Assembly (NCBI GenBank): GCA_015680685.1
Contig: MNCI01001321.1
Span: 257,614 to 321,613, forward strand
Length of the DNA: 64,000 nt
Direction: 5' to 3'
Origin: Gnetum montanum
Taxonomy: Eukaryota; Streptophyta; Gnetopsida; Gnetales; Gnetaceae
Below are positions 36,574 to 47,929 of the stretch, piece by piece (position 1 is the stretch's first letter; each line of letters opens with the position of its first letter). The notes below the pieces were generated by a model. That model saw nothing but the letters and a program-made list of their open reading frames with translations. It was not told the origin of the DNA and made no database searches. Made by a program: the position numbers and the translations under genes.

Positions 36574-37187
36574 GATATACAATGCATGATTGACAGGGGG
36601 AAATAGTATTTCACAAGGAAAATCTAGTAAGACACCAAAACCAATCCATGGGGGTCTACAAGGATCCTCTCAATACCAATGATGCACCATATGTGATTAA
36701 TACTATCCATATGGAGAACAAACAAGACATCCAGTGAAAACCTTTTGCAATTCACAGGCCTTTGGGAAATACACCTACCTCAACCTCTCTTCAAACTCCT
36801 CTCATCACACACATGTTCCCCACACCACAAAAACCATCCATCATCTGTGTACCTCCTTCTTTTGCAACAACAACCACACTGTCCAAAAACTGACCCACTC
36901 CCTTTGTGATCCAGGTGCCAAAACACCCTGACACGCAACCCACTTCTGTTCCCCTGCGACCCCTATGAGAACGTCTTGTCAATAGGCTAATAAGAGAGCA
37001 CTTGGAAAGAGAACATCATGAGCACAAATTAGGACCACCAAAGCCCATACCGCTAAACGTTATTCCCATGGTTCCATCCACTAATGAGCCTAGCATGAGT
37101 CATCAAAACAAAGATAATGTTATGGGTTGTGTCCTGAACCCAGCATCCTTGGTTACCAACTCAAAAATTTCTCCACAAGAAATATGA

Positions 37188-38168
37188 ATGTTAGGTCAAA
37201 TGGACCAAGTGTCCATAGACAAGGGTGTCCCAAATGGTAAAGACCTAGTGAGTGCATTGACCCAAGTTACACAAGCCTTGAAACAAAAGAATACTTCCTT
37301 AAGCCTGTATGACCTAGTGATGACTTCACCAGTACATCGAGAAGCTCTTGTGCAAATGTTGACTTCGATTGCTATTAGTGAGGACCTTCCTGTAGATGAG
37401 CCATCCATTTATGAAGTATTTTCCTCGCAACCTCAGGAATCAAAGACCACATCCCTAGAGTTTCGTGCTAATGACATTTAGCTAGATGAGAAAATGGGAG
37501 AAGTCATCACAGCCCCTATGTTTATAACGATACAAGTCAACCATTTCAAGATACATAGGGTGCATGTCAATGATAGTGTAGCAACTAATGTAATATCCTT
37601 TCCTATCATTGAGAAACTGGGACTTACTGAAAAAATACAGCCCATGACAACTTCTTTCCTAAAATCCTTCAGTGGTTCCCATGTTTTAGTGAAAGGTATG
37701 GTTACCTAGGATTTCATAGCAGGGGACCAATTCCCCACATTAGCTGAATTCGTAGTCGTTGATGAAATGCTAGGGTTTAATCTAATTCTAGGACATCCTT
37801 GGCTAGCTCAACTTGGAGCCGTATCCTCACCAATCCATCAAGAGATCCACTTACCTTACGAGGGCAGTGAGATCATCATACATGGGGATATGACAACATC
37901 ACTTACTTCCTCACACTCAGGAATGGATCAAGGGTCAGAAATTGAGTTTTCTGAGCCTAAACAAAGGACCATGAGTATAATTAAAGACATGAACCCAATG
38001 TTAACTCATGATCCTACTAAAACTGAGGAAGCACCAGACAACACAAACATAGGAGCCATTCCCACTGACATCTCTTGGTCAGAATTACCCTTTGACATCA
38101 CTAGTGAAAGGGAAGGTGAGTATAAGATCACGCCTACATGCCCTACCCCTCACATCATCAAACTATGA
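37188..38168 (+). pseudogene. gag-pro linker and aspartic protease of element C
   Basis: The linker (37188-37481) has SLSLYDLVMTSPVHREALVQ, the conserved segment before protease in Tat elements. The protease (37494-38168) has VHVNDSVATNVISFPIIEKL, where the family reads VDDGATxNII, so the catalytic Asp-Gly is lost (NDSV). It then has LGFNLILGHPWLAQLGAVSS and IHQEIHLPYEG. One stop lies at 37709. A donor-like AAG|GTGAGT lies at about 38115, see the splicing finding. It would be an inactive enzyme. Confidence 0.8.
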
Positions 38169-38189
38169 AGGATTAAAAGGCAACTCAAT

Positions 38190-38480
38190 AATTAAGGTGA
38201 ATCACCCACCACGTCCAGAATGATGTTAAACTACCAACCATCGGGTACGACGTTAAACTACTAGTGAACATCCACAATGACATTAAACTAGCCATGGCCA
38301 AAAATGGCTTGTCACTTTTAGGATTCCTAAAACTGTTATCACTTTCGGGCCACTATGGCCTAAAACTAAGTAACCCCTCTTTCTTTCTCAACACAAATGC
38401 AACAGTCCACCATAACTTTAAATTGATGTGCATGGCCCGAAATGGCTTTAAACTAGAGCTCAATATGTCACAAGTTTACA
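38190..38480 (+). repeat. Diverged short tandem repeats after protease of C
   Basis: Several copies resemble ACRATGACRTTAAACTA and GGCCTAAAACTA. Similar arrays follow integrase in C (47930-48250), follow protease in F2 (62620-62720) and lie beside protease in H. Function unknown; the unit is about 20-35 bp and very diverged. Confidence 0.5.
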
Positions 38481-38833
38481 AAAATTCACTATGTTATGTT
38501 AAATTTTTATTTAAATGTTACAAGTTGTAGTTTCGATTCATGCCTTCTCGTTACTTTCCTTTTTTAGAAATATTTGATTTACATTTTTTTCTCTCATTCT
38601 ATGTTTAGCTCTCCGTATATGTTTATGATATACTTTAGAAAATAAGAAAAACAACAAAAAACATGAAAAAGAAAAAAATATTGAATGTTAAAGTCATGAT
38701 AAAATGCCATCACTTTATACCACAATTAAATCTATGTCATTGCATCAATCATCATACATTCCCATTGGGAATTTGAAAATCCAAATCATTTAAGAGCTAG
38801 AACTAGGCTAAGAGTTAAACTCATGCATCAGTA

Positions 38834-38914
38834 CTAGGAGGGAGGCTGGTCCCCAAAATCCTCTTCATCATCCACTCTCGCTCCACTAGGGCTAGCTCCA
38901 TCATTAACATGTCC
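38834..38914 (-). CDS. Last exon of the antisense gene of C
   Basis: Acceptor TATTATAG precedes GHVNDGASPSGARVDDEED and the frame ends PPS then TAG. H (6647-6721) and F2 (63164-63072) have the same small last exon, with PSxxGG and PP in the tail. Confidence 0.6.
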   Translation of the reverse strand, partial: GHVNDGASPSGARVDDEEDFGDQPPS

Positions 38915-41900
38915 CTATAATAGGGCAGAAAACAAAAAAAAAATAGGTAAGAGTAGTAAAGCAAATAGTAAATGCAAAACCAAGAAAAAAGGTAACACTA
39001 ACAATAAAAATAATAAAACCATACAAAAATGAATGCCATAATAAAACACTCACAAGTGATGAGGGCCCTAAGTTGGCCTCCAAATGCCATAGAATCTCCT
39101 CCTCGGGTACATTTGCCTAATCCTCCTCTAGGCCAAGATCAATACCAGCCAAGGTTTTACCCTTGTCCACTGAAGTCCAGGTAGGGCACTCAAGAGAGAA
39201 CATGCCTGTCGAAGCCTCCCTAGAAGTGGTTGTAATGGTTCTCTTAGGAGATCCCTCCACCTTGATGCACTCAATGAACCTATCGTAAGTAGGACGCAAG
39301 CTTAGCCCATCGATGAACATTTTCATCTGGCAATGTTCAACTGACTCCTCCTTTAACCATTTCTTGTACTAATGCTTGTGGTCCTTTTGGTCTTGGCCCC
39401 ATTTCTATACATTAGCAGCAAAGGATTTCCAATCATGAAATTTTCTATTTAGCAAATACATCTATGCCCTTTGCTCAGCTAAATCCCATGTAGCCTGCAC
39501 TTTGCTATTCAAAACTATCCAGTAACGTGCATAGGTGATTTCAAATGTGCACCAAGTGCTATCACTAGATAGCCTAGCAGCAGCAAAATCATAACAGGAT
39601 TGGAGATCCCTCTTTTCCTCTCTCTCCTTTGCTAGTGCTTCTTTCAATGAGTTCACCTCATCCCATAGATACTCAACTGAATGCCTACAATTCCAAAGAA
39701 ACTTAGCATTCTGTATGACACAACCAGAAACTGCATCATACACATTTCTAGGGACTTGCTCAATATTCCCTGGTAATTTGGTGAGGACATCAATATGGGT
39801 AGCCTTAGAAGGATCCCACTAAAGCATAGTGCCTACAAGTGTAAGCACCACACACATGAATCAGCTATAATAAAGAATGAACACAAAGAAATACAATAAA
39901 CCCAAAGACTTAGCATAATACATAATATACACATACCTAGTTCTGGATGAGCTTCTTGTAGGTGAGTGACCACATCATTAATGATCCCCATAACAAAGTC
40001 CATTTTGCTAGGCATCTCAAGCCATGGCCTTAGCAGGTTAGTTGATGTGGGACAAACAGGGGAGGTCACCTCAATTGGAACCTGTGATCTTGATACCTCT
40101 GCATGGGATGTAAGTGAATCAGAAATCTCAGCATCTACCTATGATGCTAAAGATAATCAAGATAATCAGGAACAACACATGAAAAGTAAAGGTTACAAAA
40201 TATGGATTGAGCTAAAAGGAACATACCAAAATCCCTTTGCTATTTAGCTTGGGCAGATCACCAAGCTCCAAAGATCCATTAAAGAAGCCATCGAAGACAC
40301 CTCTTTCATCACTTGAATGCCTAAGTGCATCCAAAGCTTCTGCAAGCTTTGTCCCCATGATGCTTGTTACATCTTCTTCTTGTGAGACAAGAAGTTCTTT
40401 AATTGCTTCTTCCCTTTCTTTTTCTTCTTCTTCTAGCCTAGTGACAACCACTTCAGGATCAACCATCAGGGCCAAAGCTTCTCTCTCCCTCTTAGGACTT
40501 TCCTATGATAATACTAGAATCTTAATGTTAGTATAACATAGTATATATAACATGTAAGCTAAAATGAAATTAAGAAAATAAATACATATATAACAATAAA
40601 ATAAAAATGCTTACCCTCCACTGGTAGTAAAAAGTGGATCTTCTTCGCTCTTGATGGTCTCACATCTGGAGCAAGCTCCCTTGGGCATTCATTCCTCTTC
40701 ACCTTTGCCTTAGAATTCCCAATGATCTCATGAATTATTCATTCATCCCCTTTAACAAACGTGTGTAGCCAAGATAGTTCCAATCCCAAGCTATCACAAG
40801 AATGATGGGAATGACTAGCTACACCTTTGGTAGTAACTGATACTGATTCCTCAATGCCTTCCGGTGGGTCCTAAGATCTAGTAGTGCTAAACAAATGATG
40901 AATCTAAGGGTGAGAAAACTGTGAACAATCCCTCAATATATAACAGTTGTCACCATAAACTACTAGGAACTCAGCAAACCTACGTAGGTACCCTACGAAA
41001 AAAGCAAATGTAAAATGGAATTTTGCATGGATGTTTGAATGTAACCTAACAGTCTCTCCATGAAAACCAGACCCAAGAAATTGTGCCTAGTTATAGTGCA
41101 TGCTTGTCTCTAAAACTACACATATCACATGTGTGGACTCAATCCCAAGGTTTCTTCCTTGAGAAAAAGATTTAGGAAATGCCCATGCCTAAAAGAGAGG
41201 ATACATGAAGTTCATCTCCATTGATCAGGTATCATCTTGCATGGCAAAGCCTTTAGGACCTTGAGACATGCCTAACTACTACTCAAGCTCTTTTATGACC
41301 TAACCTTCTTTTGTTGCTTTATCTATGGTCACCCTAGCACTATCCATGGGCACACCAAAAAGATCAAAAAGAAACTTAGTGGTTAGATGGAAAGATACCT
41401 TGACTCCTCAAACCCACGTGTTAAAATGGGAAGCATCACTACTGAAAGAATCAACAATGGTGATCATCTCAGTAGTCAGAATACTAGGAGTCAAAGCTGT
41501 GAACAAGTCCATCAGACTTGCCCGAGTAAGGCGGTTGATGATCAACTCAGAAGCTTTCTTCTGCAACCATTGATGCGACTACTCTACCTCCCCATATTTC
41601 ATAAAAAGGGTGGCCTCAATACACCTTGTTATAATGGTAGCTTCATTAGAGGGGATTACTATTGTAAAAGAAAAAGAAAACATAGAGAAAAAGGTTTAAA
41701 ACATAATACATGATGATGCAACAAAAAAAAGAAAATGGAGTCTAGTGTGTGATCATTTACCATCCATAAATGACGTAGGTGGGGTAGCTGCAGGATCAAT
41801 TTTCTGAGGAAAAATTGGCCCATTAGAAGACCAATCCTCATGTAACCAACCACAAACTTGGTAGTGCTCAAAAGCCCTTGAAAACTACCTATGGTAGTCA

Positions 41901-43743
41901 ATGATAGCCACTTTTCTCTAGTCCAGTACTGCAACACGAAGAATGGGGCTTGCCATGAATGTCTCTAACATTGTGCATGCTAAGGCATGCCCACCATCAT
42001 CATCACACATCCCATGCTTATCAAAGAGGGGTCTACATAGGAAAGTAACATTTATGCATAGACAATGACGTAATTTTTAAAAGAATAAAAAATGAAAGTA
42101 AAACATAAGATGGCATACCTGTCCACTCTATATACTATCCCAGGTGGGTTTTGGAATAGAGTGTGCACACGGAAGGCTAGAGAAAGTGTGTTGCTACTAT
42201 TATAATGATTATAATTAGGCATCTCCCACACATGAGTCAAGGGACAAGTAGATCTATGACCCTTAGTAGCACCTCCCTCAACCTTAAAAAGTCCCTCATC
42301 TATGTCGGTAATGAAGGTAAGCATGCCTTGTGTAGACCTAAGCAACATTGTCTTAATAATATCATGAGCCAACTGTTCACTTAGGTGAGACCATATAACC
42401 ACACTGAAATTTTGCAGGATAAATGACAAAAAGGAACCAACACCAGGATGGAACCATATCACATGGGGCCTGATGCACATGTCATAGGAAGGTATATCTA
42501 GTCCAAAGGGGCCAAACCAAGCAAATGTGCCAACAAGCTCAACCACAAGAAGAGAGGGTTTAGGTCCCCTGTATACAGCTGAAACATTAGGTAAGGAAAG
42601 ATATCTAAGTGCTAACAATAAGGAAAAATCACATAAACCAAAAACACACATAAATAAAATTTAAATACATAGCTTCATCCCAAGAGACAAGGACATCGAT
42701 ATCTATTCAGTATATTTGACGCTCACTGGGGTACATTGAAATCCGTTTCATAGTAAATCCATACACAAGTACAGAACATGAACACTCACTAAAACAAGGT
42801 TTAAATCATTGGTCTCACAAAAATAATAAATAGTATAAACATAAAACTAGAAAATAATAAATATCTTAGCAAAAAATTTACATTTTCATGTCTTAGCAAA
42901 GGGGGGGCCTAGACACTCACGTTGGGGCTAACCCTTACCACATGCCCCGCTCTAACCCACTCATGCTACAGCTTCCAATAACTCACACTGGGCCTATTCC
43001 CAGCAACTCATGCTATAAACACTCACACTGGGTTCCTACATTCTAGCTCACACTGGGAACCCTGCAACTCACATAGGGAACCCTGTAGCTCACACTGCGT
43101 AAGAAACCTGACAGTCATGTTGAAAATATTACCCTGCAATGTGGTTCACACTGCCAAAAAAATAGGCCTTCCCTGCCTTGCACTCATGCTGGCCTTCCTA
43201 GCCTATACTCACGCTAAGCCTCCCCTAGAAGTCACATTGCCTAAGAATCCTGTAGCTCACACTACACAAAGAACCCTAGCAATCACACTGCCTAAGAATC
43301 CTATAGCTCACGTTGCACAAAGAACCCTGCACTCATGCTACCTAGGAAGCCTTGGCAGTCACACTGCACCCATTCCATATGAAGAAAAATGATGAACACA
43401 ACAAAAAAATATAGCTTGCACTCATTCCTTACACACACGCCCTGAATCACTCACACTAATGCCATGAAAACCAAATAAGGTAGGCCACAAACCCCAGAAA
43501 CAAGCCCTGGATCCCGAAACAACCCAAAATCATGGCCATAGAAATCCTACCCTAGATAACCCTATTTACAAATACTGGAAATAAGAAAAACAAGAGGAAA
43601 GAAATCTACCTGTGCAGAGCTCCATCCCATGCTGGAATCTTGGCTTGGGGAAAATGCGGGAGTAGCTCTTCACTCTCCTCCACAAATGCTAGATTTGCTT
43701 GCCTCTTCCCTTTGCCTCAGCTTGCTTTCCCTTTGCCCTTCAT
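38834..43743 (-). CDS. Antisense multi-exon gene inside element C (whole locus)
   Basis: Minus-strand coding-like blocks are each bounded by GT and AG: 43743-43610 (ATG start, basic), about 42790-42668, 42578-42119, 42032-41761, about 41640-41160 (contains FHLTTKFLFDLFGVPMDS), 40502-40227, 40138-39937, 39832-39055 and 38914-38834. H and F2 carry homologous exons in the same order. The predicted product has an unassigned N-terminus, a plant-mobile-domain-like stretch, a Glu/Lys-rich coiled coil and a short Gly/Asp/Pro tail. There are scattered stops (for example TGA in exon 1), so this copy is probably dead. Function unknown; exon limits are read by eye. Confidence 0.55.
39055..39832 (-). CDS. 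Coiled-coil exon of the antisense gene of C
   Basis: It follows acceptor ACTTGTAG and ends before GTGAGT. It reads WDPSKATHIDVLTKLPGNIE, AVSGCVIQNAKFLWNCRHSV, LWDEVNSLKEALAKEREEKR and later FIDGLSLRPTYDRFIECIKV. H matches at 5690-6438 (WDPTWAIEIDALPTLPF, ALKRDNKMLMEEVKIL) and F2 matches at 63259-64000. A few stops are present. Confidence 0.65.
39937..40138 (-). CDS. Short exon of the antisense gene of C
   Basis: Acceptor ATCATAG, donor CTAG|GTATGT. It reads LLRPWLEMPSKMDFVMGIIN, then DVVTHLQEAHPELG. H has RPWVETLDKIKFMQGVVEDI at 5430-5500 after its own acceptor. Confidence 0.65.
40227..40502 (-). CDS. Glu/Lys-rich exon of the antisense gene of C
   Basis: Acceptor TATCATAG, donor G|GTATGT. 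It reads VVVTRLEEEEKEREEAIKEL, then a Ser/Asp-rich part ending in LELGDLPKLNSKG. The frame is open from acceptor to donor. H has the counterpart at 5101-5268. Confidence 0.6.
42119..42578 (-). CDS. Antisense exon with FCP1/HAD-phosphatase-like pattern
   Basis: Acceptor TAATGTTTCAG, donor CAG|GTATGC; the frame is open across 460 bp. It reads KPSLLVVELVGTFAW, then IRPHVIWFHPGVGSFLSF, then ILQNFSVVIWSHLSEQLAHD. This resembles NLI-interacting-factor/FCP1 phosphatases (LLVLDLDGTL ... RPGxxxFLxFLxxxFxVxIWSS). The catalytic DxDG(T) would be ELVGT here, so no activity is expected. It is most likely a captured host-gene fragment, but the match rests on pattern memory only. Confidence 0.45.
42890..43390. 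repeat. Dispersed micro-repeats CTCACACTG / CTCATGCT in C
   Basis: Between antisense exons 1 and 2 there are over 20 copies of words like AGCTCACACTGC and CACTCATGCT, alternating with AGAACCCTG. The same words fill both LTRs of C and its leader (34260-34450). This is low-complexity sequence special to C. Confidence 0.6.
43610..43743 (-). CDS. Possible first exon of the antisense gene of C
   Basis: ATG at 43743, a Lys/Gly-rich start (KGKGK), one TGA at codon 9, then ANLAFVEESEELLPHFPQAK and donor CACAG|GTAGAT. No counterpart was found in H or F2, as their equivalents lie outside the window or are deleted. Confidence 0.35.
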
Positions 43744-44424
43744 GGCTGCCCTATAACTCATGTTTTAGCTCATGCTGACGCTGATGTTGTAGCTCATGTT
43801 GACACTGATGCTATAGCTCACGCTGCACTCTCTAGCTCACGTTGCAATCCAAATTTCTAGGAACTCACGCTAGCACAAATGATGCCCTTGTACCTCAAAA
43901 CCCCCTTTTCTAATCCCTAATATTTATTCTCAATTTAATTTAATTTATTTTCTCTTATTTTATTTTCTCTTTTTTATTTTAATTCACCATGTTTCATTTT
44001 TTTTGCATGTTATTATTTATGTCATCTTTATTTCATGCTTGCCTAGTTTTCCTTATTATTCCAGCCTCTGGAGATGAGGCCAAAATATTTTTATAAAGAA
44101 GGAGAGAAAAGTTCAAAAATAAATACAAAAAAAACATATAAACATATAGAAATACATAATAATGCACATAAAAATCTATGACTTTAAAGCCCTATAAACT
44201 TATTGTTTGCACAAAATTTAAAAATAAAAAATGCTACATACACTTATTCAAAATGACAGATTGACATGAATATTGTTGGCCCAATACAACCTAAAACTAC
44301 CATGAAAACTGCTACACTCCACAATTTCATTAGTACATAAATTAATTACCTGATGCTTGTTTACATTTAAAAAATCCTTCATCAAGTAAGTGTCACTTAC
44401 TTTGCTCTCGGTTTAAATTAGCAG

Positions 44425-45620
44425 GAAAAAGCACATGGCCACCAAGAATATCCTTTCAACACTATCTCTCAATGGACCATACGGGGACGTAAAAAGGGGA
44501 ATCAATGTAGAGTCCTTGGATCTAGACCCATGCAGTTATACTAATTTAATAGCTTCTACTTAGGAAACATTAGACTAGCCTAAGAATGTGATTAAGATGT
44601 TAGATCTAGAAGCTGATAATATCATTGAAGATCCTCTAGTTGAAATCCCCATTACTACATTCAATGATGAAACTAGAACATTGAACTTAAGTGTCCTACT
44701 AGACTCACAACTTATCAATAACATCACTAAAGTACTAAAAGACATAAAAAAATTTGCATGGTTATACACCAACATGCTGGGATTAGACCACTGAATCATC
44801 CAACACAATATCATCCTTGATACAAAAGTCAAATTGATGAAGCAAAAGGCATGAAAGGTTAGACCTAAGGTAGCGTTAGTAGTCTGTGCTGAAATCACAA
44901 AGCTTTACCAAGCCGATTTCATCCAGGCTATTGACTATTCCAACTGGGTATCAAACATTGTTATGGTCCTTAAGAAGAACAGTAGTATACACATATGCAT
45001 TAACTTCCGTGACCTCAACACAGCCACTATAAAGGATGACTTCCCACTACCTAGCATCAATCAACTTATTGACACCACTGCTGGGCATGCACTATTATCC
45101 TTTATGGATGGATTTTCAGGATATAATCAAATAAGAATTAATCCGTAACATCAACTCAGAACAACCTTCATGACACCTTGGGGCACATTCTGCTATACGA
45201 TGATGTCATTTCGCCTTACAAATGTAGGCGCTACATAATGACTTATATATTTAGTGATTACATGCTCAATTTGCTCAATGATTATGTTGACAACATTGTG
45301 GTTAAATCTAAAGCAACCAAGCAACATGAAAAATATCTATACCTAGTGCTTAAACGTTGTCTCAAATATGACCTTAGACTCAATCCAAAGAAATGTGTCT
45401 TTGGTGTTAAAATGGGCAAAACGCTTAGCTTCGTAGTCTCTGAAACAAGGATACAGGTAGACCTTGATAAGGTTAAGGAAATAACTAACATGCAACCACC
45501 AAAAAACCTTACCAAACTACATGGTCTCCAAGGTAGACTGCAATTTATTAGATACTTTATTAAGAGGCTAACAGATAAGTTGAGACCCATGCAACATCTA
45601 TTATGAAAGAATGTGCATTT
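44425..45620 (+). pseudogene. Reverse transcriptase domain of element C
   Basis: A frame opens after TTAAATTAGCAG (44424) and runs through the N-terminal part (EDPLVEIPITTFNDE, KKFAWLYTNMLGLD). Then come RT motifs: INFRDLNTATIKDDFPLP, MDGFSGYNQIRI, PWGTFCYTMMSFRLTN, the polymerase box YVDN (45283-45294), and LNPKKCVFGVKMGK with LQGRLQFIRYFIKRL. The box should read YVDD, so a catalytic Asp is lost. There is a frameshift near 45180-45230 and stops. It would copy element RNA into DNA. Confidence 0.9.
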
Positions 45621-45639
45621 CCAATGGACTCAACCATGC

Positions 45640-45990
45640 TAAGAGGCGTTCGAAAAAATAAAGCAAGAGCTGTCTCAACTACCGACAGTTTATTCCCCTC
45701 AAGGCGATAAACCCTTCTACAACTACCTTGCAACTTTTGATTCTTCCATCGCATCGATGCTTTGTCAAAAACATAAACATGGAGTTAAGATCCTTGTATA
45801 TTACCTAATTCACGCTTTAATTACCTATGAACAATGATACAATGACATAGAAAAATCATGCCTTGCCCTCATCTTCTCCTTAAAAAAATGGTAGCATTAT
45901 CTTTTCTACAATCAAGTTTACATCATTTTCAAGAATAATGTACTTTGTGCCATCACTAACAACATCTACGAGTTGAGCAGGATAGCTAAG
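45640..45990 (+). pseudogene. Ty3-type RNase H of element C
   Basis: The frame reads FEKIKQELSQLPTVYSPQGD, FYNYLATFDSSIASML, then YYLIHALITYEQ and YNDIEKSCLALIFSLKKW, the standard order of the gypsy RNase H after reverse transcriptase. The usual catalytic Asp-containing YLAVSxxAVSxxL core is degraded, with stops. Confidence 0.75.
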
Positions 45991-46082
45991 TGAAAGCAAT
46001 GATCGTAGAGTTTGACTTACACTATGTTGCTTAATCTTCCACAAAAGGTCAAGCAATAGTCACACAATTAGCCATCTCACCA

Positions 46083-46673
46083 ATGCATGATCAAGCAATA
46101 ATTAGCTCTGAATTTCTTGATGATAATGTTAATAATATAGACATCGTACTTGACAACTACGAGGAAATCCTCTATTTCAATGGAGCTTTAACTTTTCGAG
46201 GAGGAAGTGTTGTGGCCATTTTAACATACCCCTCCGGAGAAATCCAACCCTTTGCTTACCAATTGACCTTTTCCTATACCAATAACATGGCAAAATATGA
46301 AGGTTTTCTTAGAGGTCTTCAAGTAGCATTGACTTTAGGAATCACAGGGTTGGTAGTTCGAGGTGATTCACAGTTAGTCATTAATCAAGTCATGAAAGTT
46401 TATGCATGAAAAGATCTCCATCTGCAACCATATTATTATTTGATCAAACGTCTGCTAAGGAAATTAGTAGAAGTGGATATACAGCATGTCCCTAGGAGAA
46501 AAAACACCATTACTAATGCACTTGCTACACTAGCCCTAAACATGTCACTCGAAATGTTCCATGTGTTGCCTAGCTCTATAACAAATTATGCTGAACCTAT
46601 AACTGATGCTCTCAATGACATGCCTATAGCATTCGTTAGCACAACACATGTAATAGAATGGTCAATGACATAA
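46083..46673 (+). pseudogene. Second (archaeal-type) RNase H of element C
   Basis: It reads EEILYFNGALTFRGGSVVAI, then NNMAKYEGFLRGLQVAL, VVRGDSQLVINQVMKVY, and RRKNTITNALATLA. This is the FDGA...NNxAEYEAL...GDSxLV...NxxADALA pattern of the extra RNase H known from Tat-lineage plant elements. The first Asp of FDGA is Asn (FNGA), the Glu of AEYEAL is Lys, and the Asp of ADALA is Asn. All three losses predict an inactive enzyme. Confidence 0.85.
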
Positions 46674-47896
46674 AAGAGTACCTTCTACAAGGAAAACCTC
46701 TACAACATTTAACAAATTCTCAAAAAGATGTTGTGCGAAAATGCTCTCGACAATATGCATTAATAGGAGACGCATTGTGTTACAAATCCTACGAGGAAAT
46801 TCTACTGATATGTGTTAGTAGCATCAACGATCAAACAATTGTAGAGCAAGTCCACGAAGGACTTTGTGGAGGGTACATAGCACCCAAAGCAATGGCAACA
46901 AAGATTAGATGTTTGGACTACTATTGACCACACATGGAGTACAATTACATCTCCAAGGTCAGGACATGTGACATTTGTCAAAAGCATGGTAACCTAATAC
47001 ATGTGCCACTTAACGAATTGCATACAACACAAATCACATGGCCATTCCAAAGATGGGGATTAGACTTAATTGAACTAATAATGTCATCATCCTCCACAGG
47101 ACATAGCTTCATTATCATAGCAAATGAATATTTCACAAAGTGGGTAGAAGCTATTCCTCTTAGGAAGATCACTTCAAAACACATTTGCAATTTCATAATA
47201 GAAAACATCGTGATCTGTTTTGGTATTTTGATGACCATTGTTACTGACAATGGACCACAGTTTAGCAGTGCAGATACTAAAGGCTTCTGTGAAAGCATGG
47301 GTATTAAAAATGCATTCTCATCACCTTACTACCCATAGAGCAATGGTCAAGCAGAGGCTACAAACAAAACTATCATCATGGTGCTCAAAAAGATGCTAAA
47401 TTAGAGCAAGAAGCGATGGCATGAACAATTATTCTACGCATTGTGGGCATGCAGAACAACACATCGAACGTCTACAAGTAAAAATCCATATAGTCTTGTA
47501 TATGGATCTGAAGCTATTTTACCTTTAGAGTTACAGGTTCCCTCATTGCAGATAGCTCTCTTAGGCCTCCTCGATGAAAGCCAAAGCAATGAACTACGCA
47601 TTGCAGACCTCAACTCAGTGGAGGAGAAATGGATGTGAATGCTTGATCAGATTGAGTGGTACCAGAAACAATAGCAGCAACGACACAAACAAGATCTGCA
47701 TAGGTGCCTGATTATAGAAGGAGACCTAGTCCTTAAGGCCAGCTGTGAACACCTAGATAAATTCTCAGCCAACTAGGAAGGGCCTTACTTGGTCACCAAT
47801 GCGTACAATAATAGGGCATTCAAACTTGTTGACATGGATGGAAATGAGTTCACTAATCCTATAAATCACCTATACCTGAAACAATACTATGTTTGA
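46658..47896 (+). pseudogene. Integrase of element C
   Basis: The zinc-binding region has VHEGLCGGYIAP and CDICQKH; the second His of HHCC is Tyr. The core keeps all three acidic residues: Asp 47063 (WGLDLIE), Asp 47246 (VTDNGPQF) and Glu 47354 (NGQAEATN), with 35 residues between the last two. A C-terminal part follows, with RRTTHRTST-like and YGSEAILPLE segments, and GPYLVTNAYNNRAFKLVDMD. Stops lie at 46924, 47338, 47402 and 47637. It would insert element DNA. Confidence 0.9.
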
Positions 47897-47929
47897 TGAA
47901 TTTGAGGTACGTAACGGTCCTGGCATCAC

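Noticed and set aside
42890-43390. CRISPR-like alternation of repeat and spacer
   Set aside because: Words are short, irregular and also spread through the LTRs; this is plant retrotransposon DNA with no cas genes.
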